Shown: positions 9,222-18,156, counted from the stretch's first letter. The stretch: 64,000 bases of DNA from Streptomyces canus 299MFChir4.1 (GCF_000383615.1 NZ_KB911608.1:48639-112638), one strand, 5' to 3'. Numbers and translations are program-made. Notes: a model not told the origin generated them from the letters alone.

Positions 9222-10096
9222 GCACCCCGCAGCCTTCGATGCCGCAGGCCCAGGCCGCCGTACCGAACTGGCAGTCGGCGGGTGGGCCGTCGTACGCCGG
9301 TTACACCTCGCCGATCCCCGTGGTGCGCACCCATCTCGGGCACGCCATCGCCTCGGAGTGGACGAAGATCCGGTCGGTGCGCTCGACGATCTGGACGCTG
9401 GGCGTGTTCGTCCTGCTCATGATCGGCATCGGGCTGGGAGCCGCCGCGCTGGTCGCGGCCAACGCCTCGCAGGAGAGCCTGCGCGACGAGAACCCGCTGT
9501 CGTTCGGCTTCTTCGGACTGCTGCTCGGCAGCATGTGCGTCATCACGCTCGGCGTGCTGACCACGGCCTCGGAGTACGGCACCGGGATGATCCGTACGAC
9601 GATGGTCGCCTGCCCCTCCCGCGGCCGGGTCCTCGCGGCGAAGGCGGTGGTGTTCTTCACCGTCGCCTTCGTGACCACCCTGGTCTCGGTCCTCGTGGTC
9701 GCCCTCGCGGACGTGGCCCTGCTGGACGGCGCCCGCAACCCGACCGGTCAGGAGTGGCTGAAGGGCACGGTCGGCATCTCGCTCTACATCGCGCTGCTCG
9801 GTCTGCTCTCGCTGGTCGTCGGCTCGATCATCCGGCACTCGGCGGGCGCGATCACCGTCATGATCGGTGTCGTGCTGGCCCCGCTGGTCATCGCGCTGTT
9901 CATGTTCTCGCAGTCCCTGGAGGGCCTGCGGCAGGCGCTGTTCGAGTACTCCATCCCGAACCAGCTCAGCGTGTTCTACTCCAACTCCCTCACCGAGAGC
10001 GGCCCTTCGGACTGGGACCCGCTGTGGATCATCCTGGGTGTGACGGCCGTCGCGTTCGCCGGCGCCTACGCGCTGCTGGAGAAGCGGGACGTGTAG
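9218..10096 (+). CDS. ABC-2 type transporter permease (pair 2)
   Basis: A 292-residue permease. The N-terminal ~45 residues are hydrophilic and Pro/Gln/Ala-rich (STPQPSMPQAQAAVPNWQS), followed by the paralogous AIASEWTKIRSVRSTIWT motif, about six membrane segments and a SEYGTGMIRTTMVACPSR element. Its start codon overlaps the stop of the ATPase gene (ATGA), so production is coupled. Pro-rich cytoplasmic regions on both partners are unusual for this family and are absent in pair 1. Confidence 0.86.
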   Translation: MSTPQPSMPQAQAAVPNWQSAGGPSYAGYTSPIPVVRTHLGHAIASEWTKIRSVRSTIWTLGVFVLLMIGIGLGAAALVAANASQESLRDENPLSFGFFGLLLGSMCVITLGVLTTASEYGTGMIRTTMVACPSRGRVLAAKAVVFFTVAFVTTLVSVLVVALADVALLDGARNPTGQEWLKGTVGISLYIALLGLLSLVVGSIIRHSAGAITVMIGVVLAPLVIALFMFSQSLEGLRQALFEYSIPNQLSVFYSNSLTESGPSDWDPLWIILGVTAVAFAGAYALLEKRDV

Positions 10097-10105
10097 AAGC
10101 CCCCG

Positions 10106-10124
10106 GAGCCCCCTTCGGGGGCTC
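10106..10124. terminator. Bidirectional terminator between convergent genes
   Basis: Perfect 8-bp stem GAGCCCCC / GGGGGCTC with a TTC loop, between the rightward permease gene and the leftward gene ending at 10123. Confidence 0.65.
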
Positions 10125-10464
10125 AGAACCTCGGCGCGTTACGGGACCGCTGCACCCGCGTGGTGCGGCGGTCCCGCGCGTTCCAGCAGGCCTTGTGCCA
10201 GTGTCTGCGCTCGTCGACACCCGAGTGGTCCGGCCAGGCCACCACGTGCGGGACACCGTCCGGGATCATCTGGTCGCAGCCCGGGCAGCGGTACGTCTTG
10301 CCCTGCGCGCTCGCCCCCGCCACATGCCGGACGTTCCAGTCCTCGCCCTGCCAGTGTGTGGCCGACTGGAAGCCGCCGTAGCGGCCGGACCGGTCGTCCT
10401 CGGCACTCCGGCCGGCCGAGTCCGACGAACCGGAACCCTTGGGTCGGTTGCGACGCGGGGACAC
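10123..10464 (-). CDS. Small conserved protein with zinc-finger-like Cys/His motif
   Basis: A 113-residue protein that is basic and low-complexity at the N-terminus (PRRNRPKGSGSSDSAGRS). The C-terminal half carries CPGCDQ, then H in GVPHVVAWPD, then H-W-H-K-A-C-W: a CxxC...H...HxxxC pattern able to bind one zinc. Function unknown. GTG at 10464 follows GAGGTG and is preferred; a second GTG four codons upstream is possible. It is transcribed alone, divergent from the LLM oxidoreductase. Close relatives are widespread in streptomycetes and often labelled ATP/GTP-binding protein, a label I cannot support because no P-loop is visible. Confidence 0.72.
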   Translation of the reverse strand: MSPRRNRPKGSGSSDSAGRSAEDDRSGRYGGFQSATHWQGEDWNVRHVAGASAQGKTYRCPGCDQMIPDGVPHVVAWPDHSGVDERRHWHKACWNARDRRTTRVQRSRNAPRF

Positions 10465-10687
10465 AGGACACCTCACGGGGCTATACAGGAAGCAGGGACC
10501 GCGTCCAGCCTACGCGGCACGCGGCGGGCTACGCGTAGGGCACCAACCCCCACAAGTCCCCCTCCGGGACAACCCATTCTGCAGACAATCGGCAAATCTC
10601 TCCACCAGGCCGTGTCCTCGGCACGTGTCAGCCGGTTATGCCGTGTGGGGGAGCTCCGTGTCGGAGCCAAGGAAGCAGGAAAAGCAC

Positions 10688-11716
10688 ATGCACGTTGGAA
10701 GTTTCGTGTTGGCGGCCCAGTTCCCGGGGCAGGGCCAGGGGGAGGCGCTGCACCGCGCGGTCCGCTCTGCCGAGGTCGCGGAGGAGGCCGGGCTCGACGC
10801 GGTCTGGCTGGCAGAACACCACTTCGTGCCGTACGGCACCTGTCCGTCGGCGATCACCCTGGCGGCGCTGCTGCTGGGCCGCACCCGCCGTATCCGCGTC
10901 GGCACCGCCGTGAGCGTGCTGCCCACGGTGCACCCCGTGGCCCTCGGGGAGCAGGCCGCGCTGCTGCACATGACGAGCGGCGGGCGCTTCTCGCTGGGCG
11001 TGGGGCGCGGCGGTCCGTGGGTCGACCTGGAGGTGTTCGGCTCGGGCCTTGAGGCGTACGAGAAGGGCTTCCCGGAATCACTCGATCTGCTGGTGCGCTG
11101 GCTGCGCGAGCCGTCCGTCGGAGCGGCCGGCGAGCGCTTCCGCTTCCGCGAGGTGCCGGTCGTCCCGCGGCCGTCGGAGGCGCTCACGGAAGTCGACGGT
11201 CCCGAGGTCGTCGTCGCCTGCACCTCCCCGGCGAGCGTCCGGCTGGCCGCCGAGCGCGGGCTGCCGATGCTGCTCGGGATGCATGTCGGGGACGAGGAGA
11301 AGGCGGAGATGGTCGCCCTGTGGCGCAGGCGGGCGCGCGCCGCCGGACACGCGCCCGAGAAGGTGCTGGACGCGCCCCATGTCTCGGCCGGTGTCTGCCA
11401 GCTCGCGGACCGGCGCACGGACGCGGTGGAGGCCCTGGTGAAGGCGATGCCGGGGTGGCTCAGGCAGGGACTCGGCGCCCATGTCACGGTCGACGGCCGC
11501 GCCCGGCAGATGCGCGATCCGGTGGCCTACACCGAACTGCTCTGCGGACTGCACCCGGTGGGCACCCCGCGGCTCGCCGCCGACCGCCTCGCGGCGACCA
11601 GCGAACGGACGGGTGTCTCCCGTTTCGCCCTGCTCGTCGAGGGCTCGGGAGATCTGGCGGCCACCGAGGAGAACGTACGGCGGCTGGGTGCGGAAGTACT
11701 GCCGCATCTGACCTGA
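10688..11716 (+). CDS. LLM-class flavin-dependent oxidoreductase
   Basis: A 342-residue luciferase-like TIM-barrel protein. N-terminal strands and the DAVWLAEHHF segment are typical of bacterial luciferase/alkanal monooxygenase homologues, as are RIRVGTAVSVLP, HPVALGEQAALL and the SLGVGRGGP glycine-rich turn. Such enzymes use FMNH2 or F420H2; which one is used here cannot be decided. There is no adjacent flavin reductase gene. The start ATG follows CAGGAAAAGCAC. It is monocistronic by spacing, with convergent genes on its right. Confidence 0.85.
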   Translation: MHVGSFVLAAQFPGQGQGEALHRAVRSAEVAEEAGLDAVWLAEHHFVPYGTCPSAITLAALLLGRTRRIRVGTAVSVLPTVHPVALGEQAALLHMTSGGRFSLGVGRGGPWVDLEVFGSGLEAYEKGFPESLDLLVRWLREPSVGAAGERFRFREVPVVPRPSEALTEVDGPEVVVACTSPASVRLAAERGLPMLLGMHVGDEEKAEMVALWRRRARAAGHAPEKVLDAPHVSAGVCQLADRRTDAVEALVKAMPGWLRQGLGAHVTVDGRARQMRDPVAYTELLCGLHPVGTPRLAADRLAATSERTGVSRFALLVEGSGDLAATEENVRRLGAEVLPHLT

Positions 11717-11802
11717 AACGGAACAACCCTGTCCGGCGGGAGCTTGCCGCCCCGGTACTGATGCACCTCCCGCGTACGGAGCGGCAAGCGAGCGGCGCCG
11801 CG

Positions 11803-12195
11803 TCAGCAGTCCCGGAACTCCGGAGACTGGTTCAGCAGCTGACTGCGCACCGAGGTGAAGCGGACCAGCGTCTCGTCGACGGAGGAGTCCAACGGGAACA
11901 CCGCCACCCGGTGGCAGTTCTGGAAGGCCAGCCGCACACCGAAGTGCCGCTGAAGCGCGCCGCGTATCGCGTCACTCGCAAGCGCACGCAGCAGCTGACC
12001 GCGTGCCTGCTCGTCCGGCGGGGGCGTCTGGTTGTCGGCGAAGTTGCCGCCGTCGACCTTCAGCTGGGCCACCAGGGAGCTGATCATCTCCCATGCGTAG
12101 GGCAGGGAGGTCCGGACGCAGTCGACGAATTCCGCTTCGTCGACCTCGCCTCGCTCGGCCTTCTCGAGTAGGGCCGGTGAGACGTCGAGCGACAT
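11803..12195 (-). CDS. Conserved actinobacterial protein of unknown function
   Basis: A 130-residue soluble protein starting MSLDVSPALLEKAERGEVDEAEF, followed by CVRTSLPYAWEMIS and a C-terminal FGVRLAFQNCHRVAVFP segment. No catalytic motif, signal peptide or membrane helix is visible. The gene sits divergently from nucS with a 255-base shared upstream region, an arrangement I recall as conserved in streptomycetes, but a functional link to mismatch repair is only a guess. The gene ends near the convergent LLM oxidoreductase. Its strong conservation of composition and normal codon use argue for a real gene. Confidence 0.78.
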   Translation of the reverse strand: MSLDVSPALLEKAERGEVDEAEFVDCVRTSLPYAWEMISSLVAQLKVDGGNFADNQTPPPDEQARGQLLRALASDAIRGALQRHFGVRLAFQNCHRVAVFPLDSSVDETLVRFTSVRSQLLNQSPEFRDC

Positions 12196-12436
12196 GGGTT
12201 CTCCTCTCGCACCCCTGATTCGTCAGGGGTTGCCGGACAGATGAGGGAGTCCGCGCTGCCGGACACGCTCAGTGCACGCCTCGCGACCTCCCGTTCACTA
12301 CGGTAGGCAACGGACGGTGACGGCACCAGGAGAATGCGAACAAAGGGCGCTCCCAACAGGCCCACAATCGGCCACAAGTGAACAGGCTTTCTCCACAGCC
12401 TTACGGGCCGAATCGCGTGGACATGCGCCCGTCGAG

Positions 12437-12451
12437 TAGCGTTGCCGACCA
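12437..12451 (+). promoter_or_regulatory. -10 box for a leaderless nucS transcript
   Basis: TAGCGT (12437-12442) ends eight bases before the nucS ATG, and no ribosome-binding site is present. The same hexamer and spacing occur before the ATPase gene at 6188. No good -35 is seen at the usual distance. Confidence 0.5.
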
Positions 12452-13122
12452 TGCGTCTCGTCATTGCCCGGTGTTCCGTCGACTACGCGGGCCGGCTCAC
12501 CGCCCACCTGCCCTCGGCCCCCCGTCTGATCCTGGTGAAGGCCGACGGCAGCGTCTCCATCCACGCCGACGACCGGGCCTACAAGCCCCTGAACTGGATG
12601 TCGCCGCCCTGCACGTTGAAGGAGGGGACCGGCGACGAGGAAGGCGTCTGGACCGTCATCAACAAGGCGGGCGAGAAGCTCATCATCACGATGGAGGAGG
12701 TCCTGCACGACTCCTCGCACGAACTCGGTGTGGATCCCGGCCTGATCAAGGACGGCGTGGAAGCACACCTTCAGGAACTGCTCGCCGACCGCATCGAGAC
12801 CCTCGGCGACGGCTACACCCTGATCCGCCGCGAGTACATGACGGCCATCGGCCCGGTCGACATCCTGTGCCGGGACGCCGAGGGGCAGACCGTCGCGGTG
12901 GAGATCAAGCGGCGCGGTGAGATCGACGGTGTCGAGCAACTCACCCGCTACCTCGACCTGTTGAACCGCGACCCCCATCTCGCTCCGGTCCGCGGCATCT
13001 TCGCCGCGCAGGAGATCAAGCCGCAGGCCCGTGTCCTCGCGACGGACCGCGGTATCGGCTGCCACGTCATGGACTACGACGCGCTGCGGGGCATCGAGGA
13101 CGACAAGCTGCGGCTGTTCTGA
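12451..13122 (+). CDS. nucS: NucS/EndoMS mismatch-specific endonuclease
   Basis: A 223-residue protein starting MRLVIARCSVDYAGRL, the family's signature N-terminal domain. The C-terminal RecB-like nuclease domain has D137 (GPVDILC), E151-I-K153 (VEIKRR) and Q163xxxY167 (QLTRY). NucS cuts both strands at mismatches and, with the sliding clamp, provides the non-canonical mismatch repair of actinobacteria that lack MutS/MutL. The C-terminal end DDKLRLF resembles the conserved clamp-binding tail. The ATG at 12451 fits a leaderless transcript; a longer in-frame start at 12442 would overlap the -10 box. Confidence 0.95.
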   Translation: MRLVIARCSVDYAGRLTAHLPSAPRLILVKADGSVSIHADDRAYKPLNWMSPPCTLKEGTGDEEGVWTVINKAGEKLIITMEEVLHDSSHELGVDPGLIKDGVEAHLQELLADRIETLGDGYTLIRREYMTAIGPVDILCRDAEGQTVAVEIKRRGEIDGVEQLTRYLDLLNRDPHLAPVRGIFAAQEIKPQARVLATDRGIGCHVMDYDALRGIEDDKLRLF

Positions 13123-13159
13123 CAGCGCCTCTTCCGCTACGACGAGTTCTTCCACGAAG

Positions 13160-13189
13160 AGGGCCGGGTCCGTTTCTGGACCCGGCCCT
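13160..13189. terminator. Bidirectional terminator between nucS and the AAA gene
   Basis: Perfect 12-bp stem AGGGCCGGGTCC / GGACCCGGCCCT with a six-base loop (GTTTCT), placed between two convergent stop codons. Confidence 0.8.
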
Positions 13190-13209
13190 CCTGTTGTCGC
13201 GCCTGTGCG

Positions 13210-15726
13210 TCAGATGACCGGCTGCGAGGCGCTTGCCGAGCTGCTCTCCGGGGCGCTGGCCGAGCTGCTGGTCTCCACCGGGGTGGTGGAGGCGGGGCCG
13301 CTGGCCGAGGTGGAGTTGCTCGGGGTCGTGTCGGTCGGGGTGGGCGTGGCGCTGTCCGACGGGGAGCCCGACCCGGACGGCGTCGTTGACGGGGTACCGG
13401 AACCCGTCGGCGTGGGCGGAGTCGACGGCTTGGTCGTCGAGGGCTTGGGGGATGTCGGTTTCGGAGAGCTCGGCGTGCTCCCCGGCTTCTTCGTCCCACT
13501 TGGATCGTCCGAAGGCTCCGCCCCACCCGTGGGCGTCGGATCGTCCGAAGTGCCGTACGTCCCGTCGGGCCCGGGATCGGTCGGACGGGATGTCGCCTTG
13601 CCCGTGTCGCCCTTGCCGTCGTCGTTCTTCGGGACGTCCGCGCCGAGGTTGCCGTCGTCGATGCCGACGCTGGCCGACGGGTTGACGCCGACCTGGTCGG
13701 ACGGGGCGTTCGGGTCGTTGTCGGAGGTGGCGCCCAGGGTCACGACCGTGCCGAGCACCGCGACCAGCAGCGCGCCCGCGCCGGCCGCGACGAGGTTGCG
13801 CTTGGCGAGGCCCTTGAGTCCGCCCCGGGCCTTGCGCGAGGGCGCGGACGTGGAGGGCGAGCGGTGGACGACGATCGTCTGCGAGTCGGCCGGCGGCTGG
13901 AGCGGCGGGAAGGCCGCGGGGACTCCCCCGGGCGGTGAGGCGGACTCGTCGTACCGGGCGTCGGGCAGCTCCTCGCCCGCCATCGCGCCGAGGCCGGCCA
14001 GGCCGGGCGCGCTGCCGTCCCGGTCGGAGACGAGGGCGAGGGCGCGGCGGCCCGCGACGGTGCCGCGCTTGTCGGCGAGGGCGCCGCGCAGGCCGACGGA
14101 GGCCTCCAGTTCGGCGCGGGCCCGGTCGAGCTGTCCGCCGCAGAGCGCGAGGATGCCGAGCTCGTGGTGGAAGTAGGCCTGTTCGGAGACCTCACCGGCC
14201 AGCCGGGAGGCCTCGGAACCGGCCCGCAGGCAACGCTCCCAGGCGCCCCAGTGGCCGCCGGCGGCGAACGCGGGCGCCGCCGTGCGGGCCAGCTGAACGG
14301 TCACGGCCTCCTCGCCCTCGTCGGGCGCGGTGGTGACCGGGACCAGGACGGCGAGGGCGGCCAGCAGGGCGTCGGCCTCCGCGCAGACCCGCTCGGGGGT
14401 GACCGAGGGGTGTCCGGCCCACCAGCCGTAGTGCTGGGCGGCGGTGAGGGCGCGGCTCTCGATGTCGTCGCCGTATCCGGCGGCCTCCAGCTGGGCGAGG
14501 ACACCGGCGGCGAGCCGGTAGCGGGAGCCGACCGGGGAGACCAGACCGCAGTCCGCGAGCTCACCGAGGGCGGCGTCCGCGTGGGTGTCGCCGATCAGGG
14601 CGGGCAGGTGCGCCTGGTGGGGCACCTCGCCGCCGAGCGCGACCGCGAACCGCAGGGTGGCGCGCGCGGACTCGCTCAGCCGGGAGGCGAGCAGTGGAGC
14701 GGGAGCGGCGGCCTCGCCGAGCGCGGGCAGGGAAATCTCCTCGCCCTCGTCGGGGGCGAACAGCGCGTCGACAGGGGCCGCGTCCGCGAAGACGCCGAAC
14801 TCGTCGACGGCACTGGTCCCGGCCCGCAGCCGGTCGCGCTGCCTGAGCAGGGCGCCGGCCTGGACGAAGCGCAGGGGCAGGCCCTCGGACTCGAACCAGA
14901 GGTCGCCCGCCCAGTTCGACTCCTCCTCCGTCAGGACCCGGCCGACGGAACGCTCCAGGAGCTCCACACCGTCGGCGCGCTCCAGGCCGCTGAGGAAGAC
15001 CTCCTCGACGGCGGAGTCGGCCGAGGGCGCGGGCACGTCGGGCGTCGCGCCGATCACGAAGGCGCACTCGGGGGTGGCGTCGAGCAGTTCGTCGAGGGCC
15101 GCGCCGCCGAACTCGATGTCGTCGAGGACGACGACCGCGCCGATCTCCCGCACGCAGGAGAGCAGCTCGTCCCGGTCGGGGCGGTGCAGGGGCGCGTCGA
15201 AGACAGCGTAGAAGAGGTCGTACAGCAGCTCGGTCGCCGTGCGGTGGAAGCCGGTGAGGCGGACCACGCCGTCGGGGGCGAGGTCCGAGCAGTCCTCGGC
15301 GACGACGTCGAGGAGGCTCGTGCGACCGGAGCCGGCGGGGCCGGTCAGGCGTACCGAGCGGCCTCGGGCGGACAGCCGTACGAGTCGCTCGCGCTCGTCC
15401 TGGCGGGCCAGGAGCGGCAGGGCGGTGCGGGTCGGTCCGGGTGGGACGGGCGGGCGGGCCGCTCGGTCCACCTCGGCGCGTTCGGCGCTGCCGAACTTCG
15501 CGGGGCGGGCCGGTCGCTCGCCGGGCGGGCAGGCCTCTATCTCGCTGCCGTCGACGGGGTTGACGGTGAGCAGGAAGTCACCCGCGACGAGCTGCACGGT
15601 GCGGGCGAGCGCCGGCGTGTGCTGGCCGAATTCGGATGTGAGGGAGTCCCTGGGAGGCCGCTGACGCGGCGAGCCGCCGTCGTCGTCATGGCCGTACTCC
15701 TCGGGTCCCCGGTTGTTCGGGTCCAT
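13210..15726 (-). CDS. Membrane-anchored AAA/STAND-like ATPase with Ser/Thr/Pro-rich outer tail
   Basis: An 838-residue, three-part protein. Residues ~105-640 resemble an AAA/NACHT-type ATPase fused to a helical repeat region: Walker A GPAGSGRTS (about 129-137), a Walker B-like VVVLDDIEF, winged-helix-like ALGELADCGLVSPV and TPR-like C-terminal helices. One transmembrane segment follows (LVAAGAGALLVAVLGTVVTL, about 660). The last ~150 residues are Pro, Ser, Thr and Gly-rich (PTPTGSG, SSSAS) and should lie outside the cell. MDPNNRG at 15726 is taken as start after a GGGGG stretch; an in-frame start at 15789 is less likely. Role unknown; an ATPase sensor with a cell-wall-spanning stalk is plausible. 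The STAS gene lies just upstream in the same orientation. Confidence 0.82.
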   Translation of the reverse strand: MDPNNRGPEEYGHDDDGGSPRQRPPRDSLTSEFGQHTPALARTVQLVAGDFLLTVNPVDGSEIEACPPGERPARPAKFGSAERAEVDRAARPPVPPGPTRTALPLLARQDERERLVRLSARGRSVRLTGPAGSGRTSLLDVVAEDCSDLAPDGVVRLTGFHRTATELLYDLFYAVFDAPLHRPDRDELLSCVREIGAVVVLDDIEFGGAALDELLDATPECAFVIGATPDVPAPSADSAVEEVFLSGLERADGVELLERSVGRVLTEEESNWAGDLWFESEGLPLRFVQAGALLRQRDRLRAGTSAVDEFGVFADAAPVDALFAPDEGEEISLPALGEAAAPAPLLASRLSESARATLRFAVALGGEVPHQAHLPALIGDTHADAALGELADCGLVSPVGSRYRLAAGVLAQLEAAGYGDDIESRALTAAQHYGWWAGHPSVTPERVCAEADALLAALAVLVPVTTAPDEGEEAVTVQLARTAAPAFAAGGHWGAWERCLRAGSEASRLAGEVSEQAYFHHELGILALCGGQLDRARAELEASVGLRGALADKRGTVAGRRALALVSDRDGSAPGLAGLGAMAGEELPDARYDESASPPGGVPAAFPPLQPPADSQTIVVHRSPSTSAPSRKARGGLKGLAKRNLVAAGAGALLVAVLGTVVTLGATSDNDPNAPSDQVGVNPSASVGIDDGNLGADVPKNDDGKGDTGKATSRPTDPGPDGTYGTSDDPTPTGGAEPSDDPSGTKKPGSTPSSPKPTSPKPSTTKPSTPPTPTGSGTPSTTPSGSGSPSDSATPTPTDTTPSNSTSASGPASTTPVETSSSASAPESSSASASQPVI

Positions 15727-15955
15727 AGGTTCAAGCCCCCCAAAAGCGTCTCGTGTGCCGACAGTGGCCCCTCCCGGCCTGCAGCACACCGCGCTGTCGC
15801 TTCTGGTCCGGGCCCGCTGGAAGGGATGCAGACAGCAGGCGACCGAACCCTAAACCTTCGCACAGTATCTACGACAGCCCGGGGTACCGCGCCGTCCGAG
15901 ACGTCACAGTCTCGTGAGGATTGCGCGGGACCTGCGTTTCGCCACGTCGGACCGG

Positions 15956-16279
15956 TCAGACGCGGGGCAGCGACTCCACGCCGATGCCGCCCTCGATCGC
16001 CAGGATGCGGTGCAGCCGGGTGGCGACCAGGAGGCGTTGCATCTGCGCCGGTACGTCGCGCAGCACCAGCCGGCGGCCGCAGCGGCCGGCCCTGCGGTGG
16101 GCCCCCATGATCACCCCGAGACCGGTGGCGTCCCAGGAATCCAGCTCGGACAGGTCGAGCACCAGGTCGCCGACTCCGTCGTCGACGGCCGAATGCAGGA
16201 CCGTACGGGCGTCCGCCGCGCTGCGGACGTCGAGGCGGCCCCCGACGACCAGCTCGGCGTGGTCGCCCCTGATGTACAT
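15956..16279 (-). CDS. STAS-domain anti-sigma factor antagonist
   Basis: A 107-residue single STAS domain. It has LVVGGRLDVRSAADAR and the phosphorylation-loop motif LDSWDATGLGVIMGAHRRA. In SpoIIAA-type proteins the residue after D-S is a phosphorylated Ser; here the loop reads D-A-T-G, so Thr would be the phospho-acceptor if there is one. Such proteins free a sigma factor by binding an RsbW-like kinase. No kinase or sigma gene is adjacent, so the partner is encoded elsewhere. ATG at 16279 follows GGGGAG. A longer reading frame upstream lacks a ribosome-binding site. Confidence 0.86.
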   Translation of the reverse strand: MYIRGDHAELVVGGRLDVRSAADARTVLHSAVDDGVGDLVLDLSELDSWDATGLGVIMGAHRRAGRCGRRLVLRDVPAQMQRLLVATRLHRILAIEGGIGVESLPRV

Positions 16280-16449
16280 ATGCGCTCCCCGAGAGTGCCT
16301 GTAGTACTCCACGAATCTGATGTCCAGTGATGACACCTCTGACTGCGTAGGGCGGTCGGAGGTTGCCGTCTGTAAGCGAACCGATACCGAATTCACCCCT
16401 CGGGGTGAAACCAGAGGGGCTTGTGCGGTTACGGGGACGGAAAAAGCCG

Positions 16450-17298
16450 TCAGTGCTTGTAGAAGCCCTGCCCGCTCTTGCGTCCGATGTCACCGGCGTC
16501 CACCATCCGGCGCATCAGCTCCGGCGGGGCGAACTTCTCGTCCTGGGACTCGGTGTAGATGTTGCTGGTGGCGTGCAGCAGGATGTCGACGCCGGTCAGG
16601 TCCGCCGTGGCGAGCGGTCCCATGGCGTGGCCGAAGCCCAGCTTGCAGGCGAGGTCGATGTCCTCGGCGGTCGCGACGCCCGACTCGTAGAGCTTGGTCG
16701 CCTCGACGACGAGGGCGGAGATGAGACGGGTGGTCACGAATCCCGCCACGTCCCGGTTCACGACGATGCAGGTCTTGCCGACGGACTCGGCGAACTCCCG
16801 CGCGGTGGCGAGGGTTTCGTCGCTCGTCTTGTAGCCGCGGACCAGCTCGACGAGCTGCATCATCGGCACCGGCGAGAAGAAGTGCACCCCGACGACCCGT
16901 TCCGGGCGCTCGGTGGCCGCCGCGATCTTGGTGATCGGGATCGCGGAGGTGTTGGAGGCCAGTACGGCGTCAGGGCGCACGATCTTGTCCAGCGTGCGGA
17001 AGATCTCGTGCTTGACTTCGAGCTTCTCGAACACGGCCTCGACGACGATGTCGGCGTCTGCGGCCGCATCCATGTCGGTGGTCGCGGTGATCCGGGCGAG
17101 GGCCGCGTCGGCGTCGTGCGCCTCCAGCTTCCCCTTGCTCACGAACTTGTCGTACGAAGCCTTGATACCGTCGGTACCGCGCTTCAGCGCCTCGTCGGTG
17201 ACGTCCCGCAGGACCACGTCCCAGCCCGCCTGGGCGGATACCTGAGCGATGCCGGAACCCATCAGGCCGGCGCCGATGACGGCAAGCTTCCGTGCCAC
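16450..17298 (-). CDS. 3-hydroxybutyryl-CoA dehydrogenase
   Basis: A 282-residue NAD(P)-dependent dehydrogenase. The Rossmann motif GAGLMGSGIAQ is at residues 9-19, and the family features HFFSPVPMMQLVELV, NRDVAGFVTTRL and GHAMGPLATADL follow in order. It oxidises or reduces acetoacetyl-CoA/3-hydroxybutyryl-CoA in fatty-acid degradation, PHB or butyryl-CoA supply. The GTG start has a GGGGAG eight bases upstream. The gene lies between the STAS and TetR genes in the same orientation. Length is exactly that of the FadB2/Hbd family. Confidence 0.92.
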   Translation of the reverse strand: MARKLAVIGAGLMGSGIAQVSAQAGWDVVLRDVTDEALKRGTDGIKASYDKFVSKGKLEAHDADAALARITATTDMDAAADADIVVEAVFEKLEVKHEIFRTLDKIVRPDAVLASNTSAIPITKIAAATERPERVVGVHFFSPVPMMQLVELVRGYKTSDETLATAREFAESVGKTCIVVNRDVAGFVTTRLISALVVEATKLYESGVATAEDIDLACKLGFGHAMGPLATADLTGVDILLHATSNIYTESQDEKFAPPELMRRMVDAGDIGRKSGQGFYKH

Positions 17299-17435
17299 TG
17301 TTGCGACTCCCCTTTGAAACGCCTTACGCCCTGTTTACGTTGCCTCTGCGGCGGACACTAGCGCTCGTGAAGGGCTGTGTGACCGGTTAGTAATGCGCGT
17401 CACGTCTCATCTGACGGACATCACACCGGTAGCTG

Positions 17436-18077
17436 TCACGAGTGGTCTCGTACGGCGTAGTTGAGCACCTTATCGCTCAACAACTCCTCCATGTCGTCGA
17501 GAAGCGCGAGTGTCTCTCGTGATACTTCGTCCGGTTCGCGCCCCGCGACCATCTCGTGCCCGATGCTGCCCATGACCGTCTGGTGGATCCAGTTGATCTG
17601 ACCTGCGATCAGGGCGGGCAGCGGATCGCCGGGCGCGGCGCCCGTCTCCTCCCGGAGGGTCGTCTCCAGGTTCTCCTGGACCTCCTGCTGGATGCTCCAC
17701 AGCCGGGAGCGGAGCGGGGGTGCGTCGTGGATGACCCGCATGAAACGGTCATAGCCCGGCATCAGGCCGACCCGGGGCGAGACCGCCTCGACCTCGTCGC
17801 GCAGCTCCCTGAGTACGGCGGCCGCCGCCGACTCGCCCACGTCCCGCCCGCGCACCCAGCGCGAGAGGCGGTCGACGACGCCCTTGCTGCGGTCGAGGAA
17901 GAGGTCCTCCTTGGTCGGGAAGTAGTTGTAGACGGTGTTCACGGACACGTCGGCGGCGTCCGCCACCTCGGCGATCGTCACCGTGACGAAGCCGTGCTCC
18001 AGGAACAGCCCCGTGGCGATGTCCGAGATCCGCTGCCTGGTCTCGCGCTTCTTCCGCTCCCTGAGCCCCTCTGCCAT
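17436..18077 (-). CDS. TetR-family transcriptional regulator
   Basis: A 213-residue repressor with an N-terminal HTH (RERKKRETRQRISDIA ... TVTIAEVADAADVSVNTVYNYF) and a C-terminal ligand-binding domain of unknown ligand. It is divergent from the Drr-type ABC exporter at 18157, the usual arrangement for a TetR repressor of a drug exporter. The ATG at 18077 has no Shine-Dalgarno but lies seven bases after a TAGCAT -10 box, so it is probably leaderless. An in-frame ATG at 18122 would add 15 residues and also lacks a ribosome-binding site. Confidence 0.87.
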   Translation of the reverse strand: MAEGLRERKKRETRQRISDIATGLFLEHGFVTVTIAEVADAADVSVNTVYNYFPTKEDLFLDRSKGVVDRLSRWVRGRDVGESAAAAVLRELRDEVEAVSPRVGLMPGYDRFMRVIHDAPPLRSRLWSIQQEVQENLETTLREETGAAPGDPLPALIAGQINWIHQTVMGSIGHEMVAGREPDEVSRETLALLDDMEELLSDKVLNYAVRDHS

Positions 18078-18156
18078 GGGTCGAATGCTAGCTTCGTGGG
18101 CCGTCTGAAATTTTGGGGCCATTGCAAAGTTTAAGAGACTCTGTTTTTCTTGGCCC
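18077..18156. promoter_or_regulatory. Divergent TetR / ABC exporter control region
   Basis: The 79 bases between the two divergent genes contain TAGCAT on the minus strand (18085-18090), placed for a leaderless tetR mRNA. They also contain an A/T-rich patch with a short palindrome AGAGACTCT near 18135, a candidate part of the TetR operator. The exporter start has no strong ribosome-binding site. Confidence 0.5.

Noticed and set aside
14164..16110. A 648-codon rightward frame opposite the AAA and STAS genes
   Set aside because: Gly/Arg-rich antisense translation, no ribosome-binding site and no motif; the leftward genes have clear domains.
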